NCBI GenBank assembly: GCA_003988855.1
Contig: QYAI01000127.1
Location: forward strand, 60,959-124,958
DNA length: 64,000 nt
Reading direction: 5' to 3'
From: Arachnopeziza araneosa
Taxonomy: Eukaryota; Ascomycota; Leotiomycetes; Helotiales; Arachnopezizaceae
Shown in pieces: positions 47,984 through 61,000 of this stretch (position 1 is the first letter of the stretch; each line of letters opens with the position of its first letter). The translations under genes and the position numbers were made by a program. The notes beneath the pieces are model-generated. The model did not search any database and had not been told where the DNA came from. It saw only the letters and a list, made by a program, of their open reading frames with translations.

Positions 47984-49901
47984 TTTGATATTCCTTTTCA
48001 AGCCTTCTCTTGGAGTTCAGATATCGTCTGGTCGGTTGGGTAGTCGTGGATAGTGGCGCAAATCGAGGCGCAAGTTATTTGAAGAGGGAATCGAAAACTT
48101 CTGGAGTGAATTCTTATTAGTAAAGTTGAGAGTATCGTTTCTCGATAAGAGGCTACGGACAAAGGATTCAAGTCTGAACTTGTTGGGAGAGTGACGTCGT
48201 TTAACCCTACCGCAAGCCAGTCAATAACTGTCTGTTTCTCAGCCAGGTAATTGTCGCATACCAAAAATCAATCCTCAACTCAATATCGGACTCGAATTGT
48301 TTCAATCTCGTCTTCCTTGTGTATTCGGAAGAGTTGAAGTTCGGATAAACGGCCGTGGGTTGTCTATGAATAGCCACACCAAGGTCAGTTCCAAAAATAC
48401 CCCAAATTACAGCAGAAAAAGCTACCTACACCTCTATGCAGCTTCAATTATCCCAATACAAAACTGTTTGGAGCCTCAATCTGTCGTGCGCGCGGTGCCG
48501 ACCAGGAAATGCAGGTCCAGAATCAGGTGGGTCGATGGTCAGGTCAGCTCGGCCTTGCTGCAAGAGCTATCTCTCTTCCTGCAAGCTCGTCCCTGAATCA
48601 GGTATCGCAACGGAACCGTCTTGGTGTTTGAGGTGTAATAGGGATTTCGGTCTCTGCTTTGTAATTCTTGAGAAGGCAGATGGAGGTGAGAGGAGGCGCT
48701 CTCGTTGCCCCTCTAACTGGTTGTCGTCGTCTATTTGACAAGCGCGGGGCAAATATCTCGGCTGCCGTAGAGTGGGAAAGGGGGCTGTGCAAAGCCTCCA
48801 GGCGCTTAGGCTGCAGGGGAGAGATAATCATGCTCAGATGATGACGTGGTGAACTCGGTGAGCTCTGTTGTGGTTCGAGAAGAAGAGATGATATAGATAC
48901 GGCTACGGGTCTAAAAGCTTGAGATGAAAGAGTAAGTACCTGGAACTTCCCGGACTTAAGCTTTACCAAGACTCGCGCAGTCACGTGATAAAATAAGTTT
49001 TGGAGGAACCTGAAAGTGTCAAGCCAGACGCTCTCTTATCTTGTAGGGTTACACCCTTCAAAGAAATAGTTAAGTGACTTACCATACCCAATCCGCATGT
49101 CACCGAATGCACCATATTTGTGTTTCAAATAACCTCCGACGGTGAAATGCTTACATGTATATCAGTGTTATAAGTAGACAATTTCTTCCATGTAAATATC
49201 ACTTCGAAGTTAGTTCAATATGCGATATGGACCAGGCTTAGACTCTTGGTTCCAAATCTTACTTTTTTATAAAAAAGTCTCTGATAACCCTGAGGGTTGG
49301 ATGATGTTACTCCTTTGTCTTCGCACTAGCACTGAGATATATCGTTATCTGACATCTTCACTGGAATCGAATCAATGCCAGCACTCAAGAAGTTAAAAAG
49401 TTAAGGAATGAATCCAGAATGTCAAACTAGAGAAGGATCTGCTCTCTCCTGAAGCGTGTTCCCGATGGAAGGCGGGTGTAAAGGCGAGTTTTCGGGTTGT
49501 CTGGAGAGCAAAACGAGCTCGTGCTATGGATCAGGACGTACATGAATGATAGGGGTGTCAAGTCGCACGTGACCAGTTTCTCCGCTGGAAAAGGAGTCTT
49601 GGCGAGCCCGTGGATCAAAGGGATTAGGGGAATGTGGCTCTAGTATATCAACACCGAACATCGCCCGCAGAACTTTGTAGGGAGATAGAGTAATGGCGAA
49701 GCGTTCAGAATTCGCTCAACATGAGGCTAAGTCGGGGTTACTCGTAAGGTCAAAGGTTGGAAGCGACTTATCGGAGTACCAACTAAAAGCGGACGGGCAG
49801 CGAGCCACGTGTCGGATCATCGCACTTTTCACACTCCTGATGAGATTCATCAGAGCTATTCAACCCACCAAAACTCAGGATTTGGTGTGATATCTTGTGC
49901 C
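47984..49901. other. Intergenic between divergent NCS1 and HET-ankyrin genes
   Basis: No gene supported. Short frames at 48.3-49.0 kb lack recognisable motifs and probably lie in the NCS1 leader or promoter. Confidence 0.45.
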
Positions 49902-52404
49902 ATGTCTTCCTACGCATATTCATCTCTCTCACCAGAGGGCGACAATATTCGCCTGCTCTGCCTGTTGCCGAATGAAGATGAGACGGCACCCTTACAATGC
50001 GAACTTCGCGGCTACTCGCTAATAAAACCAAGTCCACGAACTCATATGTATGAGGCTTTATCATACGTATGGGGCAATCCAAACGAGACTCTGCCTATCT
50101 GCGTGAACAAGAATAGGTTTTGTGTTACGGTGAATTTACATGCTGCTTTATTATGTCTGCGAGATCAAACCTTCGAACGAATTATATGGATAGACGCTAT
50201 TTGCATCAACCAAGAGAACAAAGAGGAGCGGGCTCAACAAGTTCAGCTCATGGCGAAGATCTATAGCAATGCATATCGTGTTATTGTTTGGTTGGGACAG
50301 GAGGTAGAAGATAAAGCACTCGAGGATATATGCCTTGCTGCCAATGGCAAATCTATAGATAGCTCGAAGAAGGAAACAATCATTAGCCTACTTCAACGGC
50401 CATGGTTCCACCGCATCTGGGTCAGTGCACAAAGATTTAATTAAATTTACTAGATGACATTAACACATTTATTAGGTACTTCAGGAAGTTGCTGCAGCTC
50501 GACATGTTGTAATGAAGTGTGGTCCTACAGAGATTGACGGACCTACATTTTGCTTAGGACTAAAATTACTCGAGTTCCCTTATGCAGCTTTTCCCAAATT
50601 GCAGAGTCTCCCTTCATTGATCTTCTTGATAGAGCGAGCTGGCGTCCGATTTAAATCTACGACGGATTTGATAGAGAGGTTCTCGCTAGAAATAGGCCAT
50701 TTAGCCGAGCTAGTAGACATGTTTCATACCCGCGAAGCCTCTAATGTCCGCGATAAGGTATATGCTTTACTTGGTATGAGTTCCGACGACCTCAGCAAGG
50801 CTGATTTACAACCTGATTACAACATTTCCTGGGAAAGCCTATTCCAGAAACTCGTCAAGTTCATTCTCAGTACAGATGCAAATGTGGAGACTTCCGATAA
50901 TAATCAAATGGCGGTGGTGAAAAGCAAGGGTTGCATTCTTGGCCGGGTCTCCTCAGTACGAGGTAACGATGGCCGAAATGTGATTATTACGTTCACGTCT
51001 AGAAACACAGCTTGGTGTTTAGGTGAAGAGATGAGATGGACTATTCAGGCACCAGCAAAATCTGTCCGAGAAGGCGATATCGTCTGCTATCTGCAAGGAG
51101 CCTCAAAGCCTACGATTATTAGGCACTGCATTGACCACTTTGCTATTGTCGTTATTGCGGCTACTCCGTTAAAAAAGAGTGAAAGTTTTGGGCTGTTAGA
51201 CTTACTTGGATCCATTGCATACTTCCCGCGTGATTTCTTACTTATCTGGGACTGGGAGAAAGCCTTGGGGGAATCACAAGATCAGGAAGAATACGAAGCT
51301 TTGATAAAGATTGCTCACATTGAAGAGCATTCAAAAGTGGAGTTCGGAGATCATTCAGACAAGGCGACTAGAATATGGAATATTGCACTAGTGTTAGGAG
51401 ATTTAGGAGAATATGCAAAAGCAGAAGAGAGGCTTCGAAAAGCGATAGAGATGGTAACTGGAGAAGGGGACTCGCACATGCCGAAAAGCCAATGCTGTAT
51501 AACACCACTGTCCTGGGCTGCAAGGAATGGACACGATACTGTAGTCAAGGCGCTACTTGCGAAAGATAGTGTTGATGCGAATTTGAAAGATAGTCAATAC
51601 AATCGGATACCACTCTCATGGGCAGCTATTGGCGGACACGAAGGTGTGGTCAAGCTGTTCCTCGGGGCGGACAAGGTCGAAATTGATTCGAAGGACAAGG
51701 ACGGTTGGACGCCGCTCTTATTAGCGGCTCGGGGGGGACACAAGGCCATAGTCAAGCTACTACTCAAAACGGGCAAGGTAAATATCGAGTCGAAGAACAA
51801 ATACGGCCGGACACCACTCCTGTGTGCAGCTACCGGAGGACACGAGGCCGTCACTAGACTCCTGCTTAGAACGGGCAAGGTTGATATCGAGTTAAAAGAC
51901 AAAGACGGGTTGACATCGCTTTCATGGGCATCCCGTGGAGGACACGATGCTGTAATCAAGCTACTGCTTAGAACAGACAAAGTCGACATTGAGTCTAGGG
52001 ACAAAGATGGTTGGACTCCGTTCTCGTGGGCAGTCTACGGAGGGCATGAGACCGCAGTTAAACTACTGCTTGAAACAGGCATAGTCAATATCAACTCGAA
52101 GGATAAAGATGGTTGGACGCCACTGTTACTGGCAGCTTGTAGCGGCCATGATGCCGTAGTTAAGCTACTGCTTCAGACAGGTCACGTTGACATAGAGTCA
52201 AAGGACAAGGACGGCTGGACTCCATTTTCATGGGCAGCTTACAAGGGCCACGAGGCTGTCATCAAGCTATTGCTAGAGACAGGTAAGGTTGATATTGAAT
52301 CAAAAGATGAAGATGGGTGGACGCCGTTTTTATGGGCAACTTATAGACGGCGTGCGGCTGTGGCTAAATTGCTGCTTGAGACGGGGAAAGTTGGTGGTGA
52401 ATGA
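49902..52404 (+). CDS. HET-domain protein with C-terminal ankyrin repeats
   Basis: Two exons (49902-50420, 50476-52404; 55-bp intron) encode 815 aa. The HET domain has YEALSYVWGNPNETLP (about 50-65), IIWIDAICINQENKEERAQQ (about 97-116) and, across the splice, RPWFHRIWVLQEVAAARHV. A linker of about 300 aa carries NVRDKVYALLGMSSDD and one TPR-like helix pair (EYAKAEERLRKAIEMV). From residue 511 come eight full ankyrin repeats and a partial ninth of 33-34 aa each. No NACHT or NB-ARC P-loop is visible. HET-ankyrin proteins act in non-self recognition and cell death. The upstream open frame lacks an ATG, which fixes the start at 49902. The gene is intact, unlike the two HET relics at 17-23 kb. Confidence 0.92.
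51487..52401 (+). repeat. 102-bp ankyrin-coding tandem repeats
   Basis: About nine units encode variants of KDKDGWTPFSWAAYKGHEAV. Units 3 and 5-9 share DGWTP or DGLTS, VKLLLETG-type helices and VDIESKD turns. Variation concentrates at the LLLAA/FSWAA/LCAAT positions and the residue before GH. Confidence 0.9.
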
Positions 52405-52572
52405 GAGGATAAGAATACAAATCTTTGATTAAACGGTTAATTAAAATTAAAAACCTCTTATAAAGAGGTTCATTAGTTTACCCCCCTAAATTCCCAATTC
52501 TTTCATATTCTGTCTGATTGTTTATGTCGACTTCTGCTCAATTTGAGTAGGAGTATTGCTGTTCTGGCTATA

Positions 52573-55500
52573 CTACCAATCCTCATCACTCACATCCCCC
52601 CCTTCCACACCATTGCTCTCATCACTCTCACTGCTGCTCTCATTACTACTCTCATCTTTCACATCAACCAAAAACCCGTATCCTTGATACGTAATATCTT
52701 TCTGCTTGATCAGCTCTACAAGGAAGATGCATTTTTGCAACCCCTCTTGCCTTTGATGCTCGATCAGAAGCGCGTTCCTCGGCTCATCTCCTCTCGCTCC
52801 AATCTCTTCCGCTAGCACGCCGACTTCATCTTCTGCACATTTGAAAGCGATGGCGAGATACTCCAAAATGTTCGAGCACAGAGAAATCACGGCCGAGCGA
52901 TACCCAGCCTGGAATGAGAGAGCGTCGCCCGTCTGTTGATAGAGGTTCTCCATCACGGCAAAGCGAGCTATTATCGCGACGATGATTTGCAGATGTGTGA
53001 AAGAGGTTTCGAGAAAGATGACGGGGATTGTATTCGGAGAGGTAGTTATAATCTCTTCGTAGAGCTGTGCAACTGTCAGCGCTTATCGATGATTGGATTC
53101 AGAGAGGGTAGATAAACTTATCAACGGGAGAGGAAGAAAAACAGGGAACCTACAGATAATAACGCAACCACGCAACCCCAGCCTAAGGCTGCGATCTCTA
53201 GGCCTAATTGCTCATCTGTGGTTGATACGATCCTTAAGATATTGCTCCTGATATCTAAGACGTCTGCGAGCTGCGGCTTGTCATGATACAGTGTTGTACT
53301 GAGTCGTCGAATATTGTTTGAGATATGGTGGCAAATGACGTCGTTGGGAAGATGTGTTGATGCTGGAATACCTAGTTCGGATTGAAGCCCATTCTTAAGT
53401 AGTATGCGTGTTAGCGGTTCGGATGAAGGAGATGAGACCAGAGAAGCGTATGCTTGCCACCATAGCTCGTTAGTTTGAGTAAACGAGAGAGTGGGGTAGG
53501 TCCATGTTGATGATGGCTCGTCTGTGTCAGCTAAGCCGGCTTCTAGTATTGATGCGTCTTTGCTCGAACCAGCGACAGGCCCTTCAGTTGCTACGATCTC
53601 CTCATCCTCTTCAGGCCAAGCTGAGATAAACTTGCCCTTCTTATCCTTCTGCGAACTAGGAGATGACGCGCGCTGAGCTTCTTCCGGCACTGGAAAAAGC
53701 GATTGATTGATAGAATCCGGGCCTGTGGTTGGCAGAAGCAATTCGGAGAGATTTTCGATGTCCCCAGGTAATTCTGGATAGGATTCATCAGCTGCTTGTA
53801 CTTGGGCCAGCGAACTTCTTCGTGCTGTTTCAACAAGGAATAAAGGTTTATAATCAGTGGATTTGTCCCAAAATGGTGGTCGATTAGGTTTTAATTTGGC
53901 CAAACCAAGGGAGTCTGTGCTTAGAGTTACAGGACCCGCCGAGGAATGTGGTGTTCCCTTGTTGCCCCTATTGAAGGCTAAAGGAATTGCGTTATAACTT
54001 GGAGACTTAGCTGGGGTCTCTTGAGAGTCTCGTCTTATCACGTCAGTTCTCTTGTCTTTTGATACACGCTCGATGTCCGGGGTATCTGGCGGACTTTCGG
54101 GTAATTCTGGAAGTTCCTCAATGGGCTCGACATGGAGTGATGCTGGGTCGCTTGGTGGTAGAGGAAGTAAATCACCATACTGGGGATCTACAGCTGGTTG
54201 GAATTGCCGCTCTATAACCTCAGGGTCAAGGACCTCAATTCTTGTCATAGGACTTCCTGCGCCTATAGAACTAACGTGCTCTGATGCTTTATGACGAGTA
54301 GTATTCGCAGTTTCTGATTGCTGGGACTGCTGAGCAGCAATTGCAACAGCAGCACCCGCAATGCCGGCTCTCACGCCGAGGGCGCCAGCACCATCCAGAA
54401 AAGAACCCCGCCTGGTTGAAGCAGCGCTTCCAGACGTCTTTTCGCCAACGGAATCGATACAAATGTTGCCATAAAGGCTAGAAGCATCAGGGACTGAGTG
54501 TCGCTTTGCATCCTTGGCATTGTTGGGACTATCGTCCCAAACACTGGAACCAACAAACAGACTAGAAAATAAACTGCCCTTCTCTTTCCTCTCCTTGCCC
54601 TTCCCCTTTATCTCTCGGGAGTCGTCGTAATCATCTCTATCACTGCTCTGCCGCTTCTTCTTCTTCTTGGACTTTTTGATATCCGCCCACTCATCATCCC
54701 TAATTTTGAGATCGTCGAATGCACCGACAGGCACAAGCACTGCCTGATTCTCGCGGGAAGTATCAGATACCTCCTTTGGCGATGTAGAAAGACGCTTTGA
54801 CTTCGATTTCTTCGATTTCTTCGTGGGCGCGAAGAAGTTTTCGGGGTCTTCAGCGATATCTTCGAGAATAGCAGGCGAGACTACTTCATCAAGGTCAGCT
54901 TGTCGAGCGACTGCCTTGTCATGTTCATTCTGCTCCTTCCTACTGAATTTGGGCTCTATGAAGTGATTGTGAGGCTCTCCAACAACTTCTCCGTCGGGAG
55001 GGGAATCTTCAAAAGGAGTGACATTATCGCTCTTTCTTGCTTGGCGGTTACGTTTCTTCTGTTCTTTCTTGCTCAACTTGATAGGAATTTCAATCTCCTC
55101 AACTTCAGGTGAAACGTTGTGCCAGTCTTTAGGAGTGCTGTCAACTTCATTAAGGATGAAGCCAGACCCAACACTACTTGCAAATGACGGTGGAATAGCG
55201 CCGAAGTCTGAGACTGTCTCGGTAAATGGCGTATGGAGAAATCCAGGACCATTGGAGCCGGGAGGAGAATCGCGTCTGCGGAAGGACGGGTCATTGATCA
55301 CTTTATCGGGATCAAATCCTGTATTTGAGATGCTGGCAGCTACAAGTGCGGCAAAATCCAAATCGTCATCGAAGGCGCCTGGAGTATGTGAAGAGCGGGG
55401 ACTTGAAGTTTTAGGGCCAGCAGATGGTAGGCTTTGGTCTCTCTCTTTCCAAGGCGAAATTTTTATTCTCGGGGGACCTTGTGACTCCCCGACCTCGCCA

Positions 55501-57397
55501 CGATATTCATAGGAAGTACCGCTTTTCTCACCATCCTTCTTAGACTTTGATGGCTCGTAAGTGTCGCTTGAATTTTCAGCAGCAACCCCGGTGCCTGCTC
55601 CCATGATTCCAGCAGCGATAATACCCCATGCTTTGGATTTCATGCTAGAAGGCTTGACCCCTTCAAGCACTTCACGTGATGGACGCTCGATCAAAACTAA
55701 TTCATCTCTATGGCTGGAAAGCCTTTTATCTTCAAATTGCTGGATCCCGGCTTGACCCCAGATGACGCCTTTGGAAGCAGCAGAAGTTGTTGGTGGTGCG
55801 ACCTCATCGTCCTCAGGTCCAGTCACAATCACCCGTGGCTTGATGACATAGTCAAGTTGGACTTCGGCATTTGGTGCTATGAAAATCTCGCGGGAAGCTC
55901 TATTAACTTCCCCTTGGAAGCGTTCGGTTCTTCTATCATGATCTTTATCCCGCTCCCGGTCTCGGAACCTGTAGCTCTCGTCCTCGCCTCGGCCCGGGGC
56001 GAGGAAAGCGCTATCTTCGACCTGGTACTGGAACGGATCAATAGATATTGGGGATACAGTAGACTCACTCTTCACGCGATGATCATAAAGATCTGGCTGA
56101 TTGGTACGTATCTGTGCATAGCGGTGCTCAAACTCATTTCTTTCTGATTCGCGCCTCGCAACCTCGCGCCTGCCACTATCGCGAGTTGCATTTGCGATCG
56201 ATCTTTCCAGGCGCTCTTGTAGATCCCTTTCAGAAGGCCTAAGGTCCTCGTCTGACTTTCTACCCTTCCAATCATCTCTCTTGGAAGCAATTGCGGAACC
56301 GATGGCAGCGCTAGCAACACCTACTAGCGCTGCTTGTGCTAGAGATGGAGTTCGACTCGATGGGCTAGTCCTTTTCAAACCACCACTAGACTCGGAATGA
56401 ATAGAAAAGATAGGTTCACCGATGCTGTGAGATATAGATGTGAAGGGTAGTGGTCGTTGTAGTGGGATTGGGCTTGATCCGGAGGATACATAAGATGCCG
56501 GCCCTTCTCCAGAAATGTCCGATCTTCTGGAGGCTCTTTCGGCAGCAAAAGTATCTGGATCTGAGGTTGGAACAGGATAAACTTGTTGTAACGATTGTTG
56601 AGAAAGGCTGGGACTATTATCTGGATCCTGTCCACCCCATTGTTGGTAATCGCTGTCAGAGGTCCATGGAGAAACCTCACCAAATCCAACTGGTTGCGTG
56701 ATAATACCGTGCAACGAATTGAATGGGCCAAAGTGTTGAGGGTCGACAATAGTGTTCTTGTGGCTCAACGGCCGGAATTTGTTCCTGCCCAACCAGCTCC
56801 AGTTACTCTTAGTGTTGTTTTTACTGGAACTGACACCAGGGGCTCTCATGCCTGCATCCACGATACTAGCAGCAATTGACGATGAGACCACGTCGCCATT
56901 GGACTTAATTACAAGTTTAGACGCTAGAAGGCTAAGACGGCGATTAGTACGAAGGGAGATCTCCTTTGAATATTTAGAAAGATTGTCAAGTTGGGATACA
57001 TGAAGCTCTTCATGTTCAGACAGGGATTCAAGAAGCTTTATAACAACAACTTTCATAAGATCCGAGCTGATGGATTGGATATCTTGAGAAGCTATACATA
57101 TAAGCATCAATGCGTCTAGATTCTAAGATGAAACATACGAGCAGTATCGAACAGTTGAAGGTATAAATCGCCATACTGTTTGAAGTAGTTGATATGATGG
57201 CGATCAATCTCTGCAATACTCTCGTTTAAAGAGCTCTCGAGTCGTTTCGCCGCGACAAACAACTCCCCGTCGCTTTTTGAGATGCGGCTCTCGATAAGGG
57301 TGCCAATTGTTTGAATAGCGGTCCGAAAAGCGTGCATGATGCTTTGAATCCCCTTCACCTTCCGAGCAATCTGGATATCGTGCTCTTGGATAGGCAT
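52573..57397 (-). CDS. Large involucrin-repeat-like low-complexity protein
   Basis: Three exons (57397-57139, 57091-53154, 53064-52573; introns 47 and 89 bp) give 1,562 aa in one frame. An N-terminal helical region of about 170 aa (ARKVKGIQSIMHAFRTAIQT) is followed by 1,000 residues of disordered, Ser/Asp/Arg-rich sequence. This contains Gly/Ala segments (AALVGVASAAIGSAIASK) and KK-rich involucrin-type units: LSKKEQKKRNRQARK (about 760), KKSKKSKSKRLS (about 846) and KKSKKKKKRQSSDRDD (about 893). The helical C-terminus has hydrophobic stretches (EIAALGWGCVVALLS, then THLQIIVAIIARFAV) and an acidic end. Giant fungal involucrin-repeat proteins include the Woronin-body tether leashin, but this one is shorter and the tie is tentative. 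The open frame extends upstream of 57397 without an ATG, so the start is uncertain. Confidence 0.7.
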
Positions 57398-58070
57398 CGC
57401 ATTTTTAAAGCTACCCAATAAGGATGATGACTTGGGACTTCTAGAAGCAGAGAAAGCATCATCTGGAGTTCGCAGGATTGAGTCCGTGTTGGCTATTGCA
57501 TCCTTTGTTATATCGCGCCAATCCTCACCTCACTTTGCGTGCGCGCCAAGCCACGATGCACGTGACCGTCGCCGCTTTGCTCACCCTCGCTTCACCTCGA
57601 CCTCACCCATCCTCACTAGCCTTCATTGTGCTCTCTCCACCACCTCACCTCTGCTCACCCGTCTCGCCTGGGGTGTGCTCATCCCCGGTCGCGCGGCTGT
57701 CGAGAGCGTCAACTCCTGGCGAGAAGGATTCAGGGGGGACCAGAACGGACTCCAGAGGGCCGTAATGGGCTCCTGGTATCAGAATGGGCTCCCATGCTCA
57801 CCATCCTGGGTGTTGAATAACAGTGTTATTGCAGAGATGAAGTTGGAATTCTGCCTTGCAATGCACTCCCACCCCACTCTCTGCCACAATTCTCTTCTTA
57901 AGTTCTCTTCCCTCACCCTCTCTCCTTACTGTTCATCTTGACCATTCCTATCTGCCTTCATCGCTCTATTTTTTATTATTGGAATTCAGGCCTACCAAGT
58001 TATCAATACACAGAACTTCTCTTATTTTGTTCACGGCAAATCCTCCCTAGCTGCAAGAAACCACCGTCCT
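57398..58070. other. Intergenic boundary region
   Basis: The minus frame stays open to about 57533 upstream of the involucrin-like gene (RTPDDAFSASRSPKSSSLLG), perhaps an unplaced exon. The rest, rich in CTCACC, shows no gene and leads into the recombinase relic. Confidence 0.4.
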
Positions 58071-61000
58071 AAGATAGGCAAGAAAAAGACAGCAGGGGAG
58101 AAGGTGAAGGCGGCGCGAGAGAAGGGGTTTGATGATGACACGACTAGGATCGATAATCGCCCTGTTCTCCGAAAGATCCTAGACTATTCAAAAGGTTTGT
58201 ATGCGATACAGATAGAAGTATAGAAAGAGTAAGTTCTTCTTATCAGGCTATTATATATCTAGAGCTTAAGGCTAACGTTATAATTTGCTTCTTCTTTATA
58301 GGTATGAGAGAGACTACTCGGGAGCTACTTCGTGTGATTTGCGTACTTTGAAGCACTTTGCCGAGCTTCTCGCATTAGCAGCTGACGGTCAACTAGAAAA
58401 GAAGCTGACTGAAGACACAGTGCGTGGCTATATGCGGCGATTTACCTCAAGGTACGAGCGAGATACTAGTATTTGTATTTCTGAGCAGTTCAGAAAGATA
58501 GCTACTAATGTAAGTACGATATTCTGTAGCTACTATTAGCTTGACCTGTAACGAACGTTTTGATGCTAACAAGTAAAAGCATATTAAAACACTTAGCTTG
58601 CTTACTACTTATCGAGCTAAGCACTACCTAACCTTGAAGAAGTACAAGATTATAGCGTTTGTAGTCTGGGACAAGGACTAGTATAAGTTTGATCATGAAG
58701 CAGCTCGAGTTAAGTTTAGCGCTAAGCTAAACATGTTCTGCTTCTTATCGGCGAGAATAGAGAAAGTAACTGAATTCTCTGCTAAAGCAGGAACAAGGAA
58801 AGAGCTACACTACCGTGTAAGTATCTTCTTCTTGCTAACATCTTAAGAAGTGTGATACTAAGGTCAAGTTAAGCTGACGAGTCTCGGCAGAATATAGTTA
58901 TAGTTATCGCATAAGGTCTAGACGAGCGGCTAGAGATTCAGATGCAATAGAGAAGAGAGGCCGCTAAAGAAATGCATAACTCGCTAACAAGGTAGAATCT
59001 GAATTTTTCTTGCCTTTCTTTTCTCTCGCTTTCTATTGCAAAACTGTTAGTTCTAGCTAACACGGAACAGGCCAGAGCACCTAATGTTCGAGACGACGAC
59101 TAGTCTACCGCTTCTCTTTAATCTGATTATATTCTCTCTTGCTATAGCGCTAGCTAGTAGCGCGTTCAAGAATTACTAGACAGACGATAAAATTTTCGCT
59201 CTCGAACTCTTAGAGTACGATAACAACTTGATTTTGGATTAGAACGATAACATGCGAGATGCTCTAGTTTTTCAGGCTACGTCGTGCAACAGCCTAACTA
59301 GAAAGATCTAAAAGGCTTGCACGTGCGCTAGACAGCTCTCAAGTGCTGCCTAGCGAGCTAGCTTTTTAAATTGCACTGTCTATTGTATCAGACGTGAAGA
59401 GCTCGTCAAAGCAAACAGTAAGTTCTTCCTTATTTTCTAGATTGTAGTCGGCTAATTCGAAGTAAGCGAACGGCTATTCGGACGCGGAACTAATGAAGTT
59501 TGCCGGACAATCAGGTGCTAAGGTGTTCTAAACATTCTACATAGCTAAAGGAAGCGTAGACGAGCAGAACAGCTTCTTAAATCAGCTGCTTCGAAAGAAT
59601 TATCTCGAGAGCTTCCGTAGAATGTTTATGCAGTGCAACTCTGAGCTCTAGCAGTTACTGCCGGCGCAAATGCAGTACGAGCTCGAACGCCGACCGAATT
59701 TCGTCGCTCTCGAAGAGCAGATTGACGACCTGACTAAGAAGATCAAGACAGCTGACGAAGAGGCTAGTCGAGAGCTTCAAGCTTAACGGCATAAACTACA
59801 CAAAGAACGGCAGCGGCTTACTCTGGAAGAGTTAAAGAAGCGCCGCCAGAGCTAACTTCGAAATTTTCAGTCCTACGGTGCTTACGAACCTAGCTAAGGC
59901 GATCGTCACTGCTCTTTCTTTGACCGCGTCCGCCACATGATGCCTGAACGTGACCGCTTGGCACGTACTTTGTTCTTACTAGTCTTCCTTCGTAGCTCCG
60001 AAGGCCGGTTTGCTCTTCGAGACCTTATCGCACTCTACAAGGACGATTGTCGAGTCGCATACTAGCTAGTGCTAAGGCCTATAGCAAGTTGCTGTCCGGT
60101 GTCTAGTTGCGCACAGCCGATTTAAAGGTTAGTTAGTCTCTTCTTGTTTCAATATCTGCTCTATTCGCCGCTAACACGAACTCTTTCGCGTTATATTAGT
60201 ATCTCTGTTGCTGATAGATAGAATCACGTGTACCGCTGCTACGAAAACGATCTCAAGAGGCAATATAAGTTTGCTATGTTCTGCTTCAAGTGTAGCGAGT
60301 GGATCACGAGTAAGGCTAACTGAAAGCTCTACTGCCAAGGTCATATCGAGAGATGGGATATACTTCTTCGGTGCGACCCTATCACTTTCCGCTATGCCCT
60401 CGCCTGTGCTAGACACTGCCCCAAATGTTTCCGCAGGTCGGAACGGCCCGCTACTGAGCGGTGGTATCAGTACACGAACAAGGCTCGGTGGCTGCAGCAC
60501 GTCCACAAATGCATACAGGAAGACATCCAGAGCATTGATCGCACCAAGGCAATCCGATGTCCATGTGGTCCTCCGTGCCGCATGGTACTCGAGTCGGACC
60601 AACACGTATGGCCACACCTTCAAGATTACCACTCTATCGACATGCCAAATGCAGGGAGGAAGCGTCGACTCGACTCGGAGAGCCAATCGGACACTTCAAG
60701 AGTAAAATCGGATGCTGATAAGCCTAAGCCCAAGCGGCCGCGGCTCCGACATTCCCTAACCCTTAGCCCTAAACCTGATCGGGATGGATGTCACGAGATT
60801 AAGTCTGAGCCTTCAAGCGAAGCGCTGCATTACGACTTTGTGAATTATTCGGTTACGGACCTCGAGCTCAGGAGCACGGATCTCACTACGCCTGCAACGA
60901 CGGCGTGCTCGAGCTCCGGTGACGACGTCCCTCTGAATGCGACCGCGACGGCAAGCATACAAGACGCCACCACTGCGGCGCCTCTACGTGAGCCTTCTCA

